This document shows, piece after piece, positions 25,587-33,949 of a stretch of 43,092 bases of DNA. Each line of letters begins with the position of its first letter. Position 1 is the first letter of the stretch. The notes beneath the pieces were generated by a model that saw nothing but the letters and a program-made list of their open reading frames with translations, did no database searches and had not been told where the DNA came from. Both the position numbers and the translations under genes were made by a program. The DNA is from Chryseolinea sp. (lineage in GTDB: Bacteria; Bacteroidota; Bacteroidia; Cytophagales; Cyclobacteriaceae): assembly GCA_025923195.1 (NCBI GenBank), contig JAICGJ010000024.1, positions 1 through 43,092 on the forward strand, in the 5' to 3' direction.

Positions 25587-26373
25587 TATAAAAATTGTAA
25601 TACGATTCAGTCGAATTTTCGGCGTTATCAAAGTTTTCTACCTTCTTTTCTTTGATCTTCTTAAAGAGCCCTTCAAGCTTCTTATTTTCGCCGGCAACAA
25701 TTACTGCATCTGAGAACTCCATCCCAAGCTTGATAAAACCCTCGAAATCGGCTGATTTTAAATTGCCAAGCATATTATCTTCAATATCCATCATTTTGAC
25801 CTTGCCCATAATATCTCCTTTGAACTTATGAGAGAAGGAGTTATTGTAGATGGAGAAGACTGTCTTGGCGTTCTTAAATAAAGGATCATTCTTATATGTA
25901 GTCTTCAGGTAGAGCGGAATGAAGCTTGTAATCCAGTCATTACAATGCACGACATCCGGCGCCCATCCTAATTTACGGACTGTCTCAATAACGCCCTTAC
26001 AAAAGAATATTGCACGCTCGTCGTTGTCTTCGTAGAATTTGTTTTCCTTATCATGAAAAACTGATTTGCGGTGAAAGTAATCTTCGTTGTCGATAAAATA
26101 CACTTGCAATTTCGCATTTGGTATAGAAGCCACTTTGATAATCAATGGCTTTTCCTCGTCGCCAACAGCGATGTTGATCCCGGATAGCCTTACGACTTCA
26201 TGCAGCCTGTTTTTCCGCTCATTGATAATCCCAAATCGGGGTACCAATATCCTTATTTCCATGCCTCTCTCTTGCATCGCCTGGGGCAGCTTACGCACAA
26301 AGTCGGCTACCTCAGAAGTTTGCAGGAAAGGGTTGATTTCGCTGGCTACATAAAGAACTCGAAGTTTTGACAT
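25570..26373 (-). CDS. Half-length glycogen/starch synthase-like protein (GT5 N-terminal domain only)
   Basis: From ATG 26373 the protein has 267 residues, all matching the N-terminal Rossmann domain of GT5 glycogen/starch synthases: LRVLYVASEINPFLQTSEVADFVRKLP (the ADP-glucose-binding region, where the usual KTGGL reads QTSEV), RILVPRFG, FFCKGVIETVRKLGWAPDVVHCNDW, and DAVIVAGENKK. The C-terminal GT-B domain with the catalytic Glu and most nucleotide-sugar contacts is missing; full enzymes are about 480 residues. Activity as a synthase is therefore unlikely. The ending is charged and Asn-rich. It is divergent from panC and is the first gene of an operon with DUF4270 and glmS. Confidence 0.83.
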   Translation of the reverse strand: MSKLRVLYVASEINPFLQTSEVADFVRKLPQAMQERGMEIRILVPRFGIINERKNRLHEVVRLSGINIAVGDEEKPLIIKVASIPNAKLQVYFIDNEDYFHRKSVFHDKENKFYEDNDERAIFFCKGVIETVRKLGWAPDVVHCNDWITSFIPLYLKTTYKNDPLFKNAKTVFSIYNNSFSHKFKGDIMGKVKMMDIEDNMLGNLKSADFEGFIKLGMEFSDAVIVAGENKKLEGLFKKIKEKKVENFDNAENSTESYYNFYNELMG

Positions 26374-26410
26374 AGTTTTGATTTTTTGTAGTAGAATGGA
26401 AAACGAGCCA

Positions 26411-26441
26411 CAAAAATACAAATAATTCGCCCGTTTTTCAA
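26411..26441 (-). promoter_or_regulatory. Promoter of the half-GT5/DUF4270/glmS operon
   Basis: On the minus strand there is a TTG (26441-26439) and, 20 bp downstream, TATTTTTG (26418-26411), matching the Bacteroidota TTG and TAnnTTTG elements at normal spacing. Transcription would start near 26405, leaving a leader of about 30 nt before ATG 26373 and excluding the longer upstream start. Confidence 0.6.
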
Positions 26442-26442
26442 G

Positions 26443-26469
26443 TTGTTTTCAGTTTTCCCTATATCTTTG
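26443..26469 (+). promoter_or_regulatory. panC-panD promoter
   Basis: A TTG at 26443-26445 and TATCTTTG at 26462-26469 are spaced 16 bp, slightly short of the usual 17-23. Transcription would start near 26475, just before ATG 26495. The -33 elements of this and the minus-strand promoter are adjacent, so the two promoters are back to back. Confidence 0.55.
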
Positions 26470-26494
26470 CGACCCTTTGCCAGAATGGCCTAAA

Positions 26495-27340
26495 ATGGAG
26501 ATTTTCAAGAAGATAGCCCCATTAAAAGCCTTTTTAGAGGGAATTAGAAGGTCGGAAAATACCATCGGCCTAGTGCCTACTATGGGCGCCCTTCATAACG
26601 GTCACCTCGCGCTGATTAATGCCTCAAAAGCGCAAAATTCTGTAACAATTTGTACGATTTATATCAATCCTACACAGTTTAATAACCCCCGTGACCTTGA
26701 AAAGTATCCCAGGAATATTGATAGGGACCTTGAATTATTGCAAACAGCTGGATGCGACGTGGCTTTTTGTCCTGAGAATGCCGAGATGTACGAATCCAAA
26801 CCGCACCTGAAGTTTGATTTTGGATCGCTCGGCAATGTAATGGAAGGTAAGCACAGGCCAGGGCATTTTAGTGGAGTCGCATTAGTCGTATCTAAGCTAT
26901 TTAATGTTATCAGACCGGACAATGCGTATTTTGGACAAAAAGACTGGCAGCAGTTCGCTATTATCCAGCAAGTTGTTCAGGAGCTGAAATTTGACATAAA
27001 ATTGCACAGCATTCCAACGCTTCGGGAACAAGATGGGCTGGCGATGTCATCGAGGAATTTAAGGCTTAGTTTTCACGAGAGGCCCAAAGCAACTGTGTTT
27101 TACAAAGCACTGTTGGAAGCGAGGAAGGACCTACGGATGGGTGAGCCAATTTCAAAGGTCAAAGAGCGCGTTAGCGAAATCGTTGGAAAAACGGCCGGTG
27201 CTTCGCTGGAATATTTTGAGGTTGCGGAGAGCAAAAACTTAAATGTTTTAGAATTCGTTAACGGAGCAGAAATGCCAATCCTCTGTATTGCCGGTTACAT
27301 CGGCGAAATACGGCTGATTGACAATATGTTTTTGAAATAA
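26495..27340 (+). CDS. panC: Pantothenate synthetase
   Basis: This enzyme joins pantoate and beta-alanine with ATP to make pantothenate, the coenzyme A precursor. From ATG 26495 it has 281 residues, the normal length; an in-frame TTG 18 bp upstream lies very close to the predicted transcription start and is less likely. The class I nucleotidyl-transferase motif is [14 protein letters not shown] (HxGH). [14 protein letters not shown] and [12 protein letters not shown], the KMSKS-equivalent loop, are also present. panD follows after 4 bp, which supplies the beta-alanine, so the two form a functional unit. Confidence 0.96.
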   Translation: MEIFKKIAPLKAFLEGIRRSENTIGLVPTMGALHNGHLALINASKAQNSVTICTIYINPTQFNNPRDLEKYPRNIDRDLELLQTAGCDVAFCPENAEMYESKPHLKFDFGSLGNVMEGKHRPGHFSGVALVVSKLFNVIRPDNAYFGQKDWQQFAIIQQVVQELKFDIKLHSIPTLREQDGLAMSSRNLRLSFHERPKATVFYKALLEARKDLRMGEPISKVKERVSEIVGKTAGASLEYFEVAESKNLNVLEFVNGAEMPILCIAGYIGEIRLIDNMFLK

Positions 27341-27344
27341 AAGA

Positions 27345-27692
27345 ATGAGGATAGAAGTTCTAAAATCAAAAATTCATCGCGCAAAAGTCACGCAAGCTGA
27401 ACTTCATTACGTCGGCAGTGTTACCATTGACGAGGATCTAATGGATGCAGCGAATCTGATTGAAGGCGAAAAAGTAACTGTAGTTAACGTTAATAATGGC
27501 GAGCGGCTCGAAACGTACGTGATCAAGGGGGAACGCGGCTCAGGAGTGGTCTGTCTCAACGGGCCTGCTGCACGCAAAGCTCAGGTCGGTGACGTCGTGA
27601 TTATTGTTTCTTATGCATCCATGAAGTTCGAAAAGGCAAAGACATTCAAGCCGACAATTGTCTTCCCTACCCCGGACAACCGACTCCCTTAG
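27345..27692 (+). CDS. panD: Aspartate 1-decarboxylase proenzyme
   Basis: This pyruvoyl enzyme converts aspartate to beta-alanine. At 115 residues it has the normal length. The self-cleavage site is YVGSVTID: cleavage between Gly24 and Ser25 produces the pyruvoyl group. The catalytic Lys region [16 protein letters not shown] and the C-terminal [19 protein letters not shown] are also conserved. The gap to panC is 4 bp. Many bacteria need a PanM/PanZ factor for cleavage; none is seen here. Confidence 0.96.
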   Translation: MRIEVLKSKIHRAKVTQAELHYVGSVTIDEDLMDAANLIEGEKVTVVNVNNGERLETYVIKGERGSGVVCLNGPAARKAQVGDVVIIVSYASMKFEKAKTFKPTIVFPTPDNRLP

Positions 27693-27718
27693 AATTGTAA
27701 TCAAACCAGTTAACTAGC

Positions 27719-28744
27719 GTGCCTTCGAGACTCAAGAGTGTTTTACAATATGTGGTTATTCTTGGGGTCACGGTCTTACTGATCTACCTTTCATTACGCG
27801 GTTTGAAGGTCACCAATGGAGAAAACAAATGGGAATATCTCAAGGACACGTGGAATGGTTCTCACAAAGGATGGCTGGCCGCCATGGCTATACTGTCTAT
27901 TATGAGTCATGTGGTTCGTGCAGAGCGGTGGAGAATGCTATTGGCGCCTGTTGGATTTAACGCTAGGCTTAGCTCCAGTTTTCTCTCCCTGATGGTGGGT
28001 TATCTGGTCAATCTGGTGATTCCAAGAGGTGGCGAAATTTCTCGGTCGTATAATCTCTATAAGCTTGATAAAATTCCAGTGGTGGAGTCCTTCGGTACTG
28101 TCGTGATCGAGCGAATTGTAGACCTCATTTGCCTCGTCATGGTCATCGCTATTTCATTTCTCTTCGAATCAAAAAAACTGTTTGAGTTTATCTCTACGTT
28201 ACCAATAAGCGGCCCGGGGAGCTCTAAAGTTCAAATGATCTTGGTTAGCATTTCTGCTCTGGCCATTATAACGCTGTTAGTCTACTTTCTTCTAAAGAGA
28301 AACAAAAGAATAAATCAGACTTTTAGGAAAATATGGACCTCGTTCAAAGATGGCATGCTTTCGATTTTTCGATTAGAGAAAAAAGGACTGTTTACTTTTT
28401 ATACAGCCGTTATTTGGGGGCTTTATTTTGCGATGAGCTACTCAGTCCTCAATGCTTTTCCAGCTACGAGCGGCCTAAGCTTCAACGCAGTTTTTAGCCT
28501 CTTTGCCATAGGAGCAATCGCTATGGCGGTACCCCTACCGGGGGGCACAGGGTCATATCATGTATTGGTGCCACAAGGCCTATTTTTTCTCTACAATATC
28601 CCCTTGAATGACGCCGTTGCATTCACATTCATCTTTCACGGATGGCAGACAGCCGTTTACGTAGTATTTGGTGCGTTATCTTTGATAATAACTTCTTTAA
28701 TTGTAAGAAAATATTCAGCGCAGAGTATCCCAATAAGAAGGTGA
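27719..28744 (+). CDS. YbhN/LPG-synthase-type transmembrane protein
   Basis: The 341-residue integral membrane protein has about eight helices and the pattern of the lysylphosphatidylglycerol-synthase membrane-domain family (UPF0104/YbhN/AglD). Seen are the early HVVRAERWRMLLAP, NLVIPRGGEISRSYNLYK, VIERIVDLICLV and the late AVPLPGGTGSYHVLVPQGLF. There is no C-terminal aminoacyl-transferase domain, so it is not a complete LPG synthase; family members are often linked to lipid or glycolipid transport. It starts with GTG 26 bp after panD, probably by read-through from the pan operon. Confidence 0.85.
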   Translation: MPSRLKSVLQYVVILGVTVLLIYLSLRGLKVTNGENKWEYLKDTWNGSHKGWLAAMAILSIMSHVVRAERWRMLLAPVGFNARLSSSFLSLMVGYLVNLVIPRGGEISRSYNLYKLDKIPVVESFGTVVIERIVDLICLVMVIAISFLFESKKLFEFISTLPISGPGSSKVQMILVSISALAIITLLVYFLLKRNKRINQTFRKIWTSFKDGMLSIFRLEKKGLFTFYTAVIWGLYFAMSYSVLNAFPATSGLSFNAVFSLFAIGAIAMAVPLPGGTGSYHVLVPQGLFFLYNIPLNDAVAFTFIFHGWQTAVYVVFGALSLIITSLIVRKYSAQSIPIRR

Positions 28745-29059
28745 TGTTTGGTGGTAAACTTTGAAGTAAAGCCGCTTGCACCAGGATACCGCATGCGTCG
28801 TATTAACATTTATGTTCTTTTTGTCTTGACACAAAAAGAACCAAAAAAGTCAAGAGCCCAATATGTTCTCCCCACATGCCGGGCCACCCCAGCGCGGCGG
28901 CACGGAAATGAAGTCTTGCGCTTTAAATGAGCCACTTGGCAGCAGAATTGAATGAGCTCTCAGCGGCTCAATGTAGAGTAGTTATATATAAAAGGAAGCA
29001 AGAAACCGAATTGTCGCGTTAAATCTATGCTTACGGTGATAGAGGTAAATGCTTCGTCT
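28745..29059. repeat. Repeat-like intergenic element with competing hairpins
   Basis: This gene-free stretch holds a strong nested structure. GTTCTTTTTGT (28814-28824) pairs perfectly with ACAAAAAGAAC (28831-28841) around CTTGAC. The alternative TCTTGAC (28824-28830) pairs with GTCAAGA (28849-28855). The two stems share bases and are mutually exclusive. A GC-rich tract (28878-28905) follows. I recall similar CTTGACACAAAAAG sequences as dispersed intergenic elements in Bacteroidota genomes, but copy number cannot be checked here. An open frame of 60 codons crosses the element and is considered spurious. Nothing else recognisable lies in the rest. Confidence 0.55.
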
Positions 29060-29067
29060 TAATTTTG
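29060..29067 (+). promoter_or_regulatory. -7 promoter box ending 4 nt before the prenyltransferase ATG
   Basis: TAATTTTG fits the TAnnTTTG consensus. Its end is only 4 nt from the ATG at 29072, so if transcription starts at the usual distance the message is leaderless. The -33 element is weak. Confidence 0.45.
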
Positions 29068-29071
29068 CACA

Positions 29072-29929
29072 ATGAAACCTGGCCATTTGTTTAGCCGATC
29101 TTTTTTTCACTCACTGCTCAAGCTCACACGGTTTGGGAATCTAGTTATAATAGCGCTGACACAATATTTTACGGCCGGTTTTCTCATAGCCATGCACACG
29201 CTGAACGATTTCAAGCTATTGTTGCTCTCCATATCGACCATAGCCATCGCCGCAGGTGGCTACATTATAAATGACTATTATGATGTCAAGATAGATTACA
29301 TAAACAAACCCGACCGCGTCGTGATCGGAAAAAGTATTACGAGACGGTACGCTATTCTATTTCATGTCCTGTTATCAGCTTTAGGTGTGGCCCTCGGTAT
29401 ATTTTTATCTTGGAGAATTGCGGCGGTAAATATCATATCTGTCTTTCTCTTGTGGCTCTATTCAAATAATTTGAAGAGACTTCCTTTTATAGGCAATGTC
29501 ACCGTTGCGGTATTAACCGGACTTTCAGTTGTTGTAGTTGATCTGTTCTATCGAAGCAGCAATTCTCTTGTGATCATATATGCATTGTTTGCTTTCTTTA
29601 TGACGCTAGTCAGGGAAGTGATTAAAGATATGGAAGATCTGAAAGGTGACAATTCTTTTGGATGCAGGACTCTGCCAATTATTTGGGGGATTAGGAAAAC
29701 CAAAATTCTGCTATACATCATCCTCGTATTGTTTGCCGCAATTGTAGTGTTAATGAATCAATTGTATCGCGCACTTCCATTTAAGTACCACCTGATTTTC
29801 CTCTTCGTTCCATTGCTTTTGCTGATGTATCGTCTGATTCGGGCTGACATGAAAAAAGATTTTACGCGACTCAGCATTTTCTGCAAGGTTATCATGATGT
29901 TCGGCATTTTAAGTATGGCCTTTATGTGA
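29072..29929 (+). CDS. UbiA-family prenyltransferase
   Basis: The 285-residue membrane protein has about nine helices. The first Asp-rich Mg-diphosphate motif is NDYYDVKID (Asn67, Asp68, Asp71, Asp75) and the second is EVIKDMEDLKGD. It transfers an isoprenyl chain to an acceptor in the membrane. The wording of the motifs and the loop RTLPIIWGIRKT are close to the geranylgeranylglycerol-phosphate/digeranylgeranyl type often seen in Bacteroidota, but menaquinone or heme-type acceptors cannot be excluded. The neighbouring purN and glycosyltransferase give no clue to the substrate. The message may be leaderless. Confidence 0.88.
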   Translation: MKPGHLFSRSFFHSLLKLTRFGNLVIIALTQYFTAGFLIAMHTLNDFKLLLLSISTIAIAAGGYIINDYYDVKIDYINKPDRVVIGKSITRRYAILFHVLLSALGVALGIFLSWRIAAVNIISVFLLWLYSNNLKRLPFIGNVTVAVLTGLSVVVVDLFYRSSNSLVIIYALFAFFMTLVREVIKDMEDLKGDNSFGCRTLPIIWGIRKTKILLYIILVLFAAIVVLMNQLYRALPFKYHLIFLFVPLLLLMYRLIRADMKKDFTRLSIFCKVIMMFGILSMAFM

Positions 29930-29993
29930 GTTGATTATTCTTTGCTTTCTTTGCAAAATTCCAAAGACAACACATACTTTTTTACAGAAATTC

Positions 29994-30578
29994 ATGGATC
30001 AAAATTATCGACTTGCTATCTTCGCTTCAGGGAAAGGAAGCAACGCTGAAGCGATTATAAAGTATTTCAAACAACATCCATCCATTACAATCGAACTCAT
30101 TGTTAGCAATAATCCGCAAGCCCTCGTCTTGGAGCGCGCAAAGAAATACGGCATTCCTACACTTGTGCTTAACCGGCGACAGTTTGAATCGGAAATAGCA
30201 GTAAAACTCAGTGATTATCAGATAACACACATCGTACTTGCTGGCTTCCTATGGCTGATACCTCCCAGTTTATTGAAGGCTTTTCCACACAAGATCATTA
30301 ATATACATCCCGCCCTATTGCCAAAGTTTGGCGGGAAGGGTATGTATGGAATGAAAATACACCAACTCGTCCAGTCGTCAAACGAAAAAGAAACTGGGAT
30401 AACCATCCATGTCGTCGATGAAAAGTATGACGAAGGAGAAATTTTATACCAACATAAATGTGAGGTAGTTAGTGAAGATACACCAGAAGAAATTGCCGAT
30501 AGAGTACATCAACTGGAGTACGCTTGGTATCCCAAGATCATTGAAAGATGGATTTTGAATAGGATGGAATCATCTTAG
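29994..30578 (+). CDS. purN: Phosphoribosylglycinamide formyltransferase
   Basis: This enzyme transfers a formyl group from 10-formyl-tetrahydrofolate to GAR in purine synthesis. From ATG 29994 it has 194 residues, the usual length; the open frame extends 63 bp further upstream without family similarity. The signature LAIFASGKGSNAEAI binds the GAR phosphate. The catalytic triad region is IINIHPALLPKFGGKGMYG (Asn and His), and the Asp lies in IHVVDEKYDEGEI. It is co-directional with the prenyltransferase and the glycosyltransferase, which starts 7 bp after its stop. Confidence 0.95.
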   Translation: MDQNYRLAIFASGKGSNAEAIIKYFKQHPSITIELIVSNNPQALVLERAKKYGIPTLVLNRRQFESEIAVKLSDYQITHIVLAGFLWLIPPSLLKAFPHKIINIHPALLPKFGGKGMYGMKIHQLVQSSNEKETGITIHVVDEKYDEGEILYQHKCEVVSEDTPEEIADRVHQLEYAWYPKIIERWILNRMESS

Positions 30579-30585
30579 TATAAAT

Positions 30586-31329
30586 ATGGAAGCAGAAAAA
30601 CCTCCGTTGGTTTCCTGTATTTGCCTCAGTCACAATCGCGTCGACTTATTGCAGCGATCCGTCCAGTGTTACCGGGATCAAACCTACTCGAATAAAGAAC
30701 TTATTGTTGCCCTCAATGCGGACAACGCGGCAGCATCAAACTTCATAGCTGAATTAAACGATGCATCGATAAAGTCACTGGTATTTCAGACAGGGACAAA
30801 TATTAGCCTTGGTGAAAAAAGAAATTTGGCTATTGACTTTGCCAGCGGATTCTATTTTTGTGTTTGGGACGACGATGACTGGCACAACATGAGCAGGATC
30901 GAAACGCAGGTGAAATCGCTTGTCGGCACGCACTTCAGAAGTTCAATCCTTTCAAATATAACCCTGTTTGACAGTAAGAATGAAGAATGTTACGTATCGG
31001 CTATGCGCTGGGGGTGGGAACAGAGTCTCTTGTGCGAAAAATCCCTGTTAGATACCTTCAGTCTGCGTTATGACAATCGCAATAGAGGCGAAGATTCGGC
31101 ATTAGTATGTAACCTGAGAGAAATGGGTCTGTTGCTTGCAATGACTTCACCCGAATTGTATGTATACGTTTATCATGGCAACAACGTTTTCCACCGCGGA
31201 CATTGGGAAGTCAACCTTTTGCCATGGGCCACAAAGGTGTCGCCAGATGGGGCAGGCATCGTTCGAAAAATTTTGCAAGGCGACCTTTCAAACCCGTTTG
31301 CTTCGGAGGCACTTGCACAGGTCTTGTAA
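30586..31329 (+). CDS. Family 2 glycosyltransferase
   Basis: The 247-residue protein has a GT-A fold. The nucleotide-binding start is PPLVSCICLSHNRVDLLQRSV, with QTYSNKELIVALNADN. The metal-binding acidic motif is CVWDDDDWHNMSR, and NRGEDSALVCNLREM contains the probable catalytic acid. No membrane segment is present, so it works at the cytoplasmic face. The acceptor and donor sugars are unknown. It follows purN by 7 bp and ends only 8 bp before the stop of the convergent S41 protease. Confidence 0.88.
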   Translation: MEAEKPPLVSCICLSHNRVDLLQRSVQCYRDQTYSNKELIVALNADNAAASNFIAELNDASIKSLVFQTGTNISLGEKRNLAIDFASGFYFCVWDDDDWHNMSRIETQVKSLVGTHFRSSILSNITLFDSKNEECYVSAMRWGWEQSLLCEKSLLDTFSLRYDNRNRGEDSALVCNLREMGLLLAMTSPELYVYVYHGNNVFHRGHWEVNLLPWATKVSPDGAGIVRKILQGDLSNPFASEALAQVL

Positions 31330-31337
31330 CGATAGGC

Positions 31338-32960
31338 CTACATCTCAGTCCTATTTAATTCCGCTGGGATTCTGTCAAATAATTTCAATGCATGCAGAAA
31401 AATCTCATTCGTTTCATTCATCACAGGGAAGAAACCTTCATTGTTCCAGATTTTCCGCGCAATCTGCGCCTTGATATGTACTTTGAACAGCTTCTCTTTC
31501 TTGGCGAGTTCTTTCCTGTCAGCTTTTACCTTGTTCCGTTCGCCGGTCCTCACAAGGTCGTTCAGCATCTTGTCGGTTACAACAAATTTGTCAAGAAAGT
31601 GATCAAATCCTTTCTTGAGGAGTTCGTCCTTGTGGGTTTCTCCATAGCCAAATGTATATTCCTGAATAGAGGTCGAAGTGTAAAGTTCGTTTAGATAATG
31701 ACTAGTCAAGGTTGTATCGAGTGGCACAAAGTAATCGGGCATTATTCCACCACCGCCATAAACTGTGCGGCCTTTTTGGGTCATGTACTTTAAGGTATCA
31801 TTGAGCCGAATACTGTCGGCATGAAAAAACTCCCCATGGTTGTAACGGCTTAATATATCACGGGAATATTCGTCGCCATCTTCGTAGGGTTTTTGAATGG
31901 ATCGACCGGTTGGCGTGTAGTACCTGGAAATGGTCAGGCGTAATTCAGAGCCATCGCTCAAATCAAAAGGTGACTGAACCAATCCCTTCCCAAAGCTTCG
32001 TCTGCCAACAATTAAGGCCCTATCATTATCCTGTAGCGCTCCGGCCAGAATTTCAGATGCGGAAGCGCTTCCCTCGTTTAGCAATATGATCAAATCTCCC
32101 GTTTCAAAATCTCCCTTTGAGGTAGACATTGCTTGTGAGTCATATTTTTTTTCCTTGCCATGCGTAAACACAATTTTCTTTCCGGCAGATAGGAAGTCGT
32201 CGGCCATATCGATAGCTATATTCATATATCCTCCGGGATTGCTCTGAAGGTCAAGTACCAGCTTTTTCATGCCCTGTTCCTTTAATTTGGAAAGTGATTG
32301 ATGAAACTCCTCAAAGGTGGTGGCGGCAAAACGGTTTACCTTGATATAACCAATTTCATTGTCCACCATGTAGGCAACATCAACGGAATATTGTGGTATT
32401 TTATCGCGGATGATATTATAATTGATTTCCTCGTTTCGACGCAAAACAGTGACTTTTACCTCAGTCCCCTTAGGACCTTTCAAAGCCTTCATTACATCCG
32501 TTGATGTTACTCCGATACCGGCCAGATTTTTATCGTCAACCCTGATGATCTTGTCGCCAGACTGGATACCTAAAGCCTCTGACGGTCCACCGCTGAGGGC
32601 GGAAACAACTACAATCGTGTCATGGAATATATTAAACTCGACGCCTATACCATCAAAATTTCCCCTAAGGTCTTCATTGGCAGCGAGGCGATCACTGGCG
32701 GGGATGTAGGCTGAGTGTGGATCCAGCTTATTGAGCATGTGATGTATAGCATCATCCACCAGCGTGCCAGTATTCACGGTATCCACGTACTCGGTTTGAA
32801 TTTGGGTTAACACGTCCCTGAATTTTTGCACGTCTTTTCCAATATCATCTGACGGTTTACGGGTATTGAAACCTGCCCCCAAAAGCACCCCGCCTGCCAG
32901 TCCAAGACACAATACCAGAGGTAGCCTGATCTGAAACTTTGAATTCTGATGTTCGCTCAT
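31338..32960 (-). CDS. S41 C-terminal processing protease
   Basis: The 540-residue protein has an N-terminal membrane anchor or signal (LPLVLCLGLAGGVLLGAGF, about residues 13-31), a PDZ domain (about 85-170, with VVVSALSGGPSEALGIQSGDKIIRVD), and the S41 serine protease domain with NEGSASASEILAGAL (catalytic Ser) and RRSFGKGLVQS (catalytic Lys). The C-terminal 120 residues are helical and charged. Ctp/Prc proteases trim or degrade periplasmic proteins. A minus-strand TATTTTTG box at 32996-32989 lies 28 nt before the start. It is transcribed alone, convergent with the glycosyltransferase gene. Confidence 0.93.
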   Translation of the reverse strand: MSEHQNSKFQIRLPLVLCLGLAGGVLLGAGFNTRKPSDDIGKDVQKFRDVLTQIQTEYVDTVNTGTLVDDAIHHMLNKLDPHSAYIPASDRLAANEDLRGNFDGIGVEFNIFHDTIVVVSALSGGPSEALGIQSGDKIIRVDDKNLAGIGVTSTDVMKALKGPKGTEVKVTVLRRNEEINYNIIRDKIPQYSVDVAYMVDNEIGYIKVNRFAATTFEEFHQSLSKLKEQGMKKLVLDLQSNPGGYMNIAIDMADDFLSAGKKIVFTHGKEKKYDSQAMSTSKGDFETGDLIILLNEGSASASEILAGALQDNDRALIVGRRSFGKGLVQSPFDLSDGSELRLTISRYYTPTGRSIQKPYEDGDEYSRDILSRYNHGEFFHADSIRLNDTLKYMTQKGRTVYGGGGIMPDYFVPLDTTLTSHYLNELYTSTSIQEYTFGYGETHKDELLKKGFDHFLDKFVVTDKMLNDLVRTGERNKVKADRKELAKKEKLFKVHIKAQIARKIWNNEGFFPVMNETNEIFLHALKLFDRIPAELNRTEM

Positions 32961-32988
32961 TTGATGCGTTAATTAGATTCCGAAATTG

Positions 32989-32996
32989 CAAAAATA
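32989..32996 (-). promoter_or_regulatory. Candidate -7 box of the S41 protease gene
   Basis: On the minus strand the sequence is TATTTTTG, 28 nt upstream of the ATG at 32960. It matches the TAnnTTTG consensus; no strong -33 element is seen at the expected distance. Confidence 0.45.
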
Positions 32997-33147
32997 AATA
33001 TTGACGCGTAAACTCTATAGCTAAGCCCGTGCCATTAATCGTATTTAACGTAGAATCAAATGATTTGTCACAGGGAAAAATTAAATCACCCAGTTCCTGA
33101 CATTATGCCTGACTATGCACAAATTTTCATTTATCTTTACAATTGGC

Positions 33148-33903
33148 ATGAGCAAGACCGCGCTTAAAGACACTCGTATTTCTGTCCTGGTGGATCAAAA
33201 CTACGTCCATGCCTATGTGCTGTATTATTTTGGAATACGCTTTTTTGAATATTCAGAAATGACTTTGGCGCAAGTCTGCAAGCAATGTGGTCTGAAGGTG
33301 GAGCAAGTAATTCGAGAGATGGAAGATCCCTCCCACCTCCGCGAAGCCGACCTTCCCTTGATGTCGTATCCCATTGACCTGATCATAGAATACCTCAAAC
33401 ATTCGCATTTCCTTTTTATCAAACATAAGCTTCCATACATCGCGAGGTTGGTAGAGAGTTTTAAGGCAAACCACGAAGATTACCGGGCCGTTGAACGCGA
33501 TCTTAAAATTGTTTTTCCTCTTTTTGTTGAAGATTTCATACAACATATTTACGAAGAGGAAGACACACTTTTTAGTTTTATAAATTCGCTTGAGCGCGCC
33601 ACTAGGGAAAAATTTGTTCCTACCAAACTTTATTTTTTGCTCGAAAAAAATTCGGTCCAAAAATTTGCTATGGAGCACGATGTACACGATGATGAAATGA
33701 GAGGTATCCGAAATATAACGAAGGATTACACACTCTATCCGAATGCTCCTTTGCACGTCAAAGTCCTTTATAATGAATTGAAGGATTTCGAGAAAAGTCT
33801 GATCACGCATGCCCGCATCGAAAACGAAATTCTTTTCCCAAAAGCCATGGCATTGGAGAGCAAAGTCAAACAAGTATTTTTTGAAAAGATAAAGTTCAAT
33901 TAG
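33148..33903 (+). CDS. RIC/ScdA-like hemerythrin-domain protein
   Basis: From ATG 33148 the protein has 251 residues. The N-terminal part (about 10-50) resembles the ScdA_N domain of iron-sulfur repair proteins, but the characteristic Cys-Cys after FGI is replaced by FFEYS. The remaining part is a hemerythrin-type helical bundle with likely di-iron ligands at His87, His133, Glu137, His177, His221 and Glu225 (motifs HSHFLF, DFIQHIYEEEDT, MEHDVHDDEM, THARIENEILFP). RIC proteins repair iron-sulfur clusters after nitric oxide or oxidative damage. A TATCTTTA sequence 8 bp before this ATG favours it over an in-frame ATG at 33115. Confidence 0.83.
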   Translation: MSKTALKDTRISVLVDQNYVHAYVLYYFGIRFFEYSEMTLAQVCKQCGLKVEQVIREMEDPSHLREADLPLMSYPIDLIIEYLKHSHFLFIKHKLPYIARLVESFKANHEDYRAVERDLKIVFPLFVEDFIQHIYEEEDTLFSFINSLERATREKFVPTKLYFLLEKNSVQKFAMEHDVHDDEMRGIRNITKDYTLYPNAPLHVKVLYNELKDFEKSLITHARIENEILFPKAMALESKVKQVFFEKIKFN

Positions 33904-33949
33904 CGAAATATCCGCTGAATTCTTCATTGCAACTTCGTGTTATCACGCT

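Noticed and set aside
28748-28930. 60-codon plus-strand open frame
   Set aside because: It runs through the hairpin repeat element and its product has no recognisable features.
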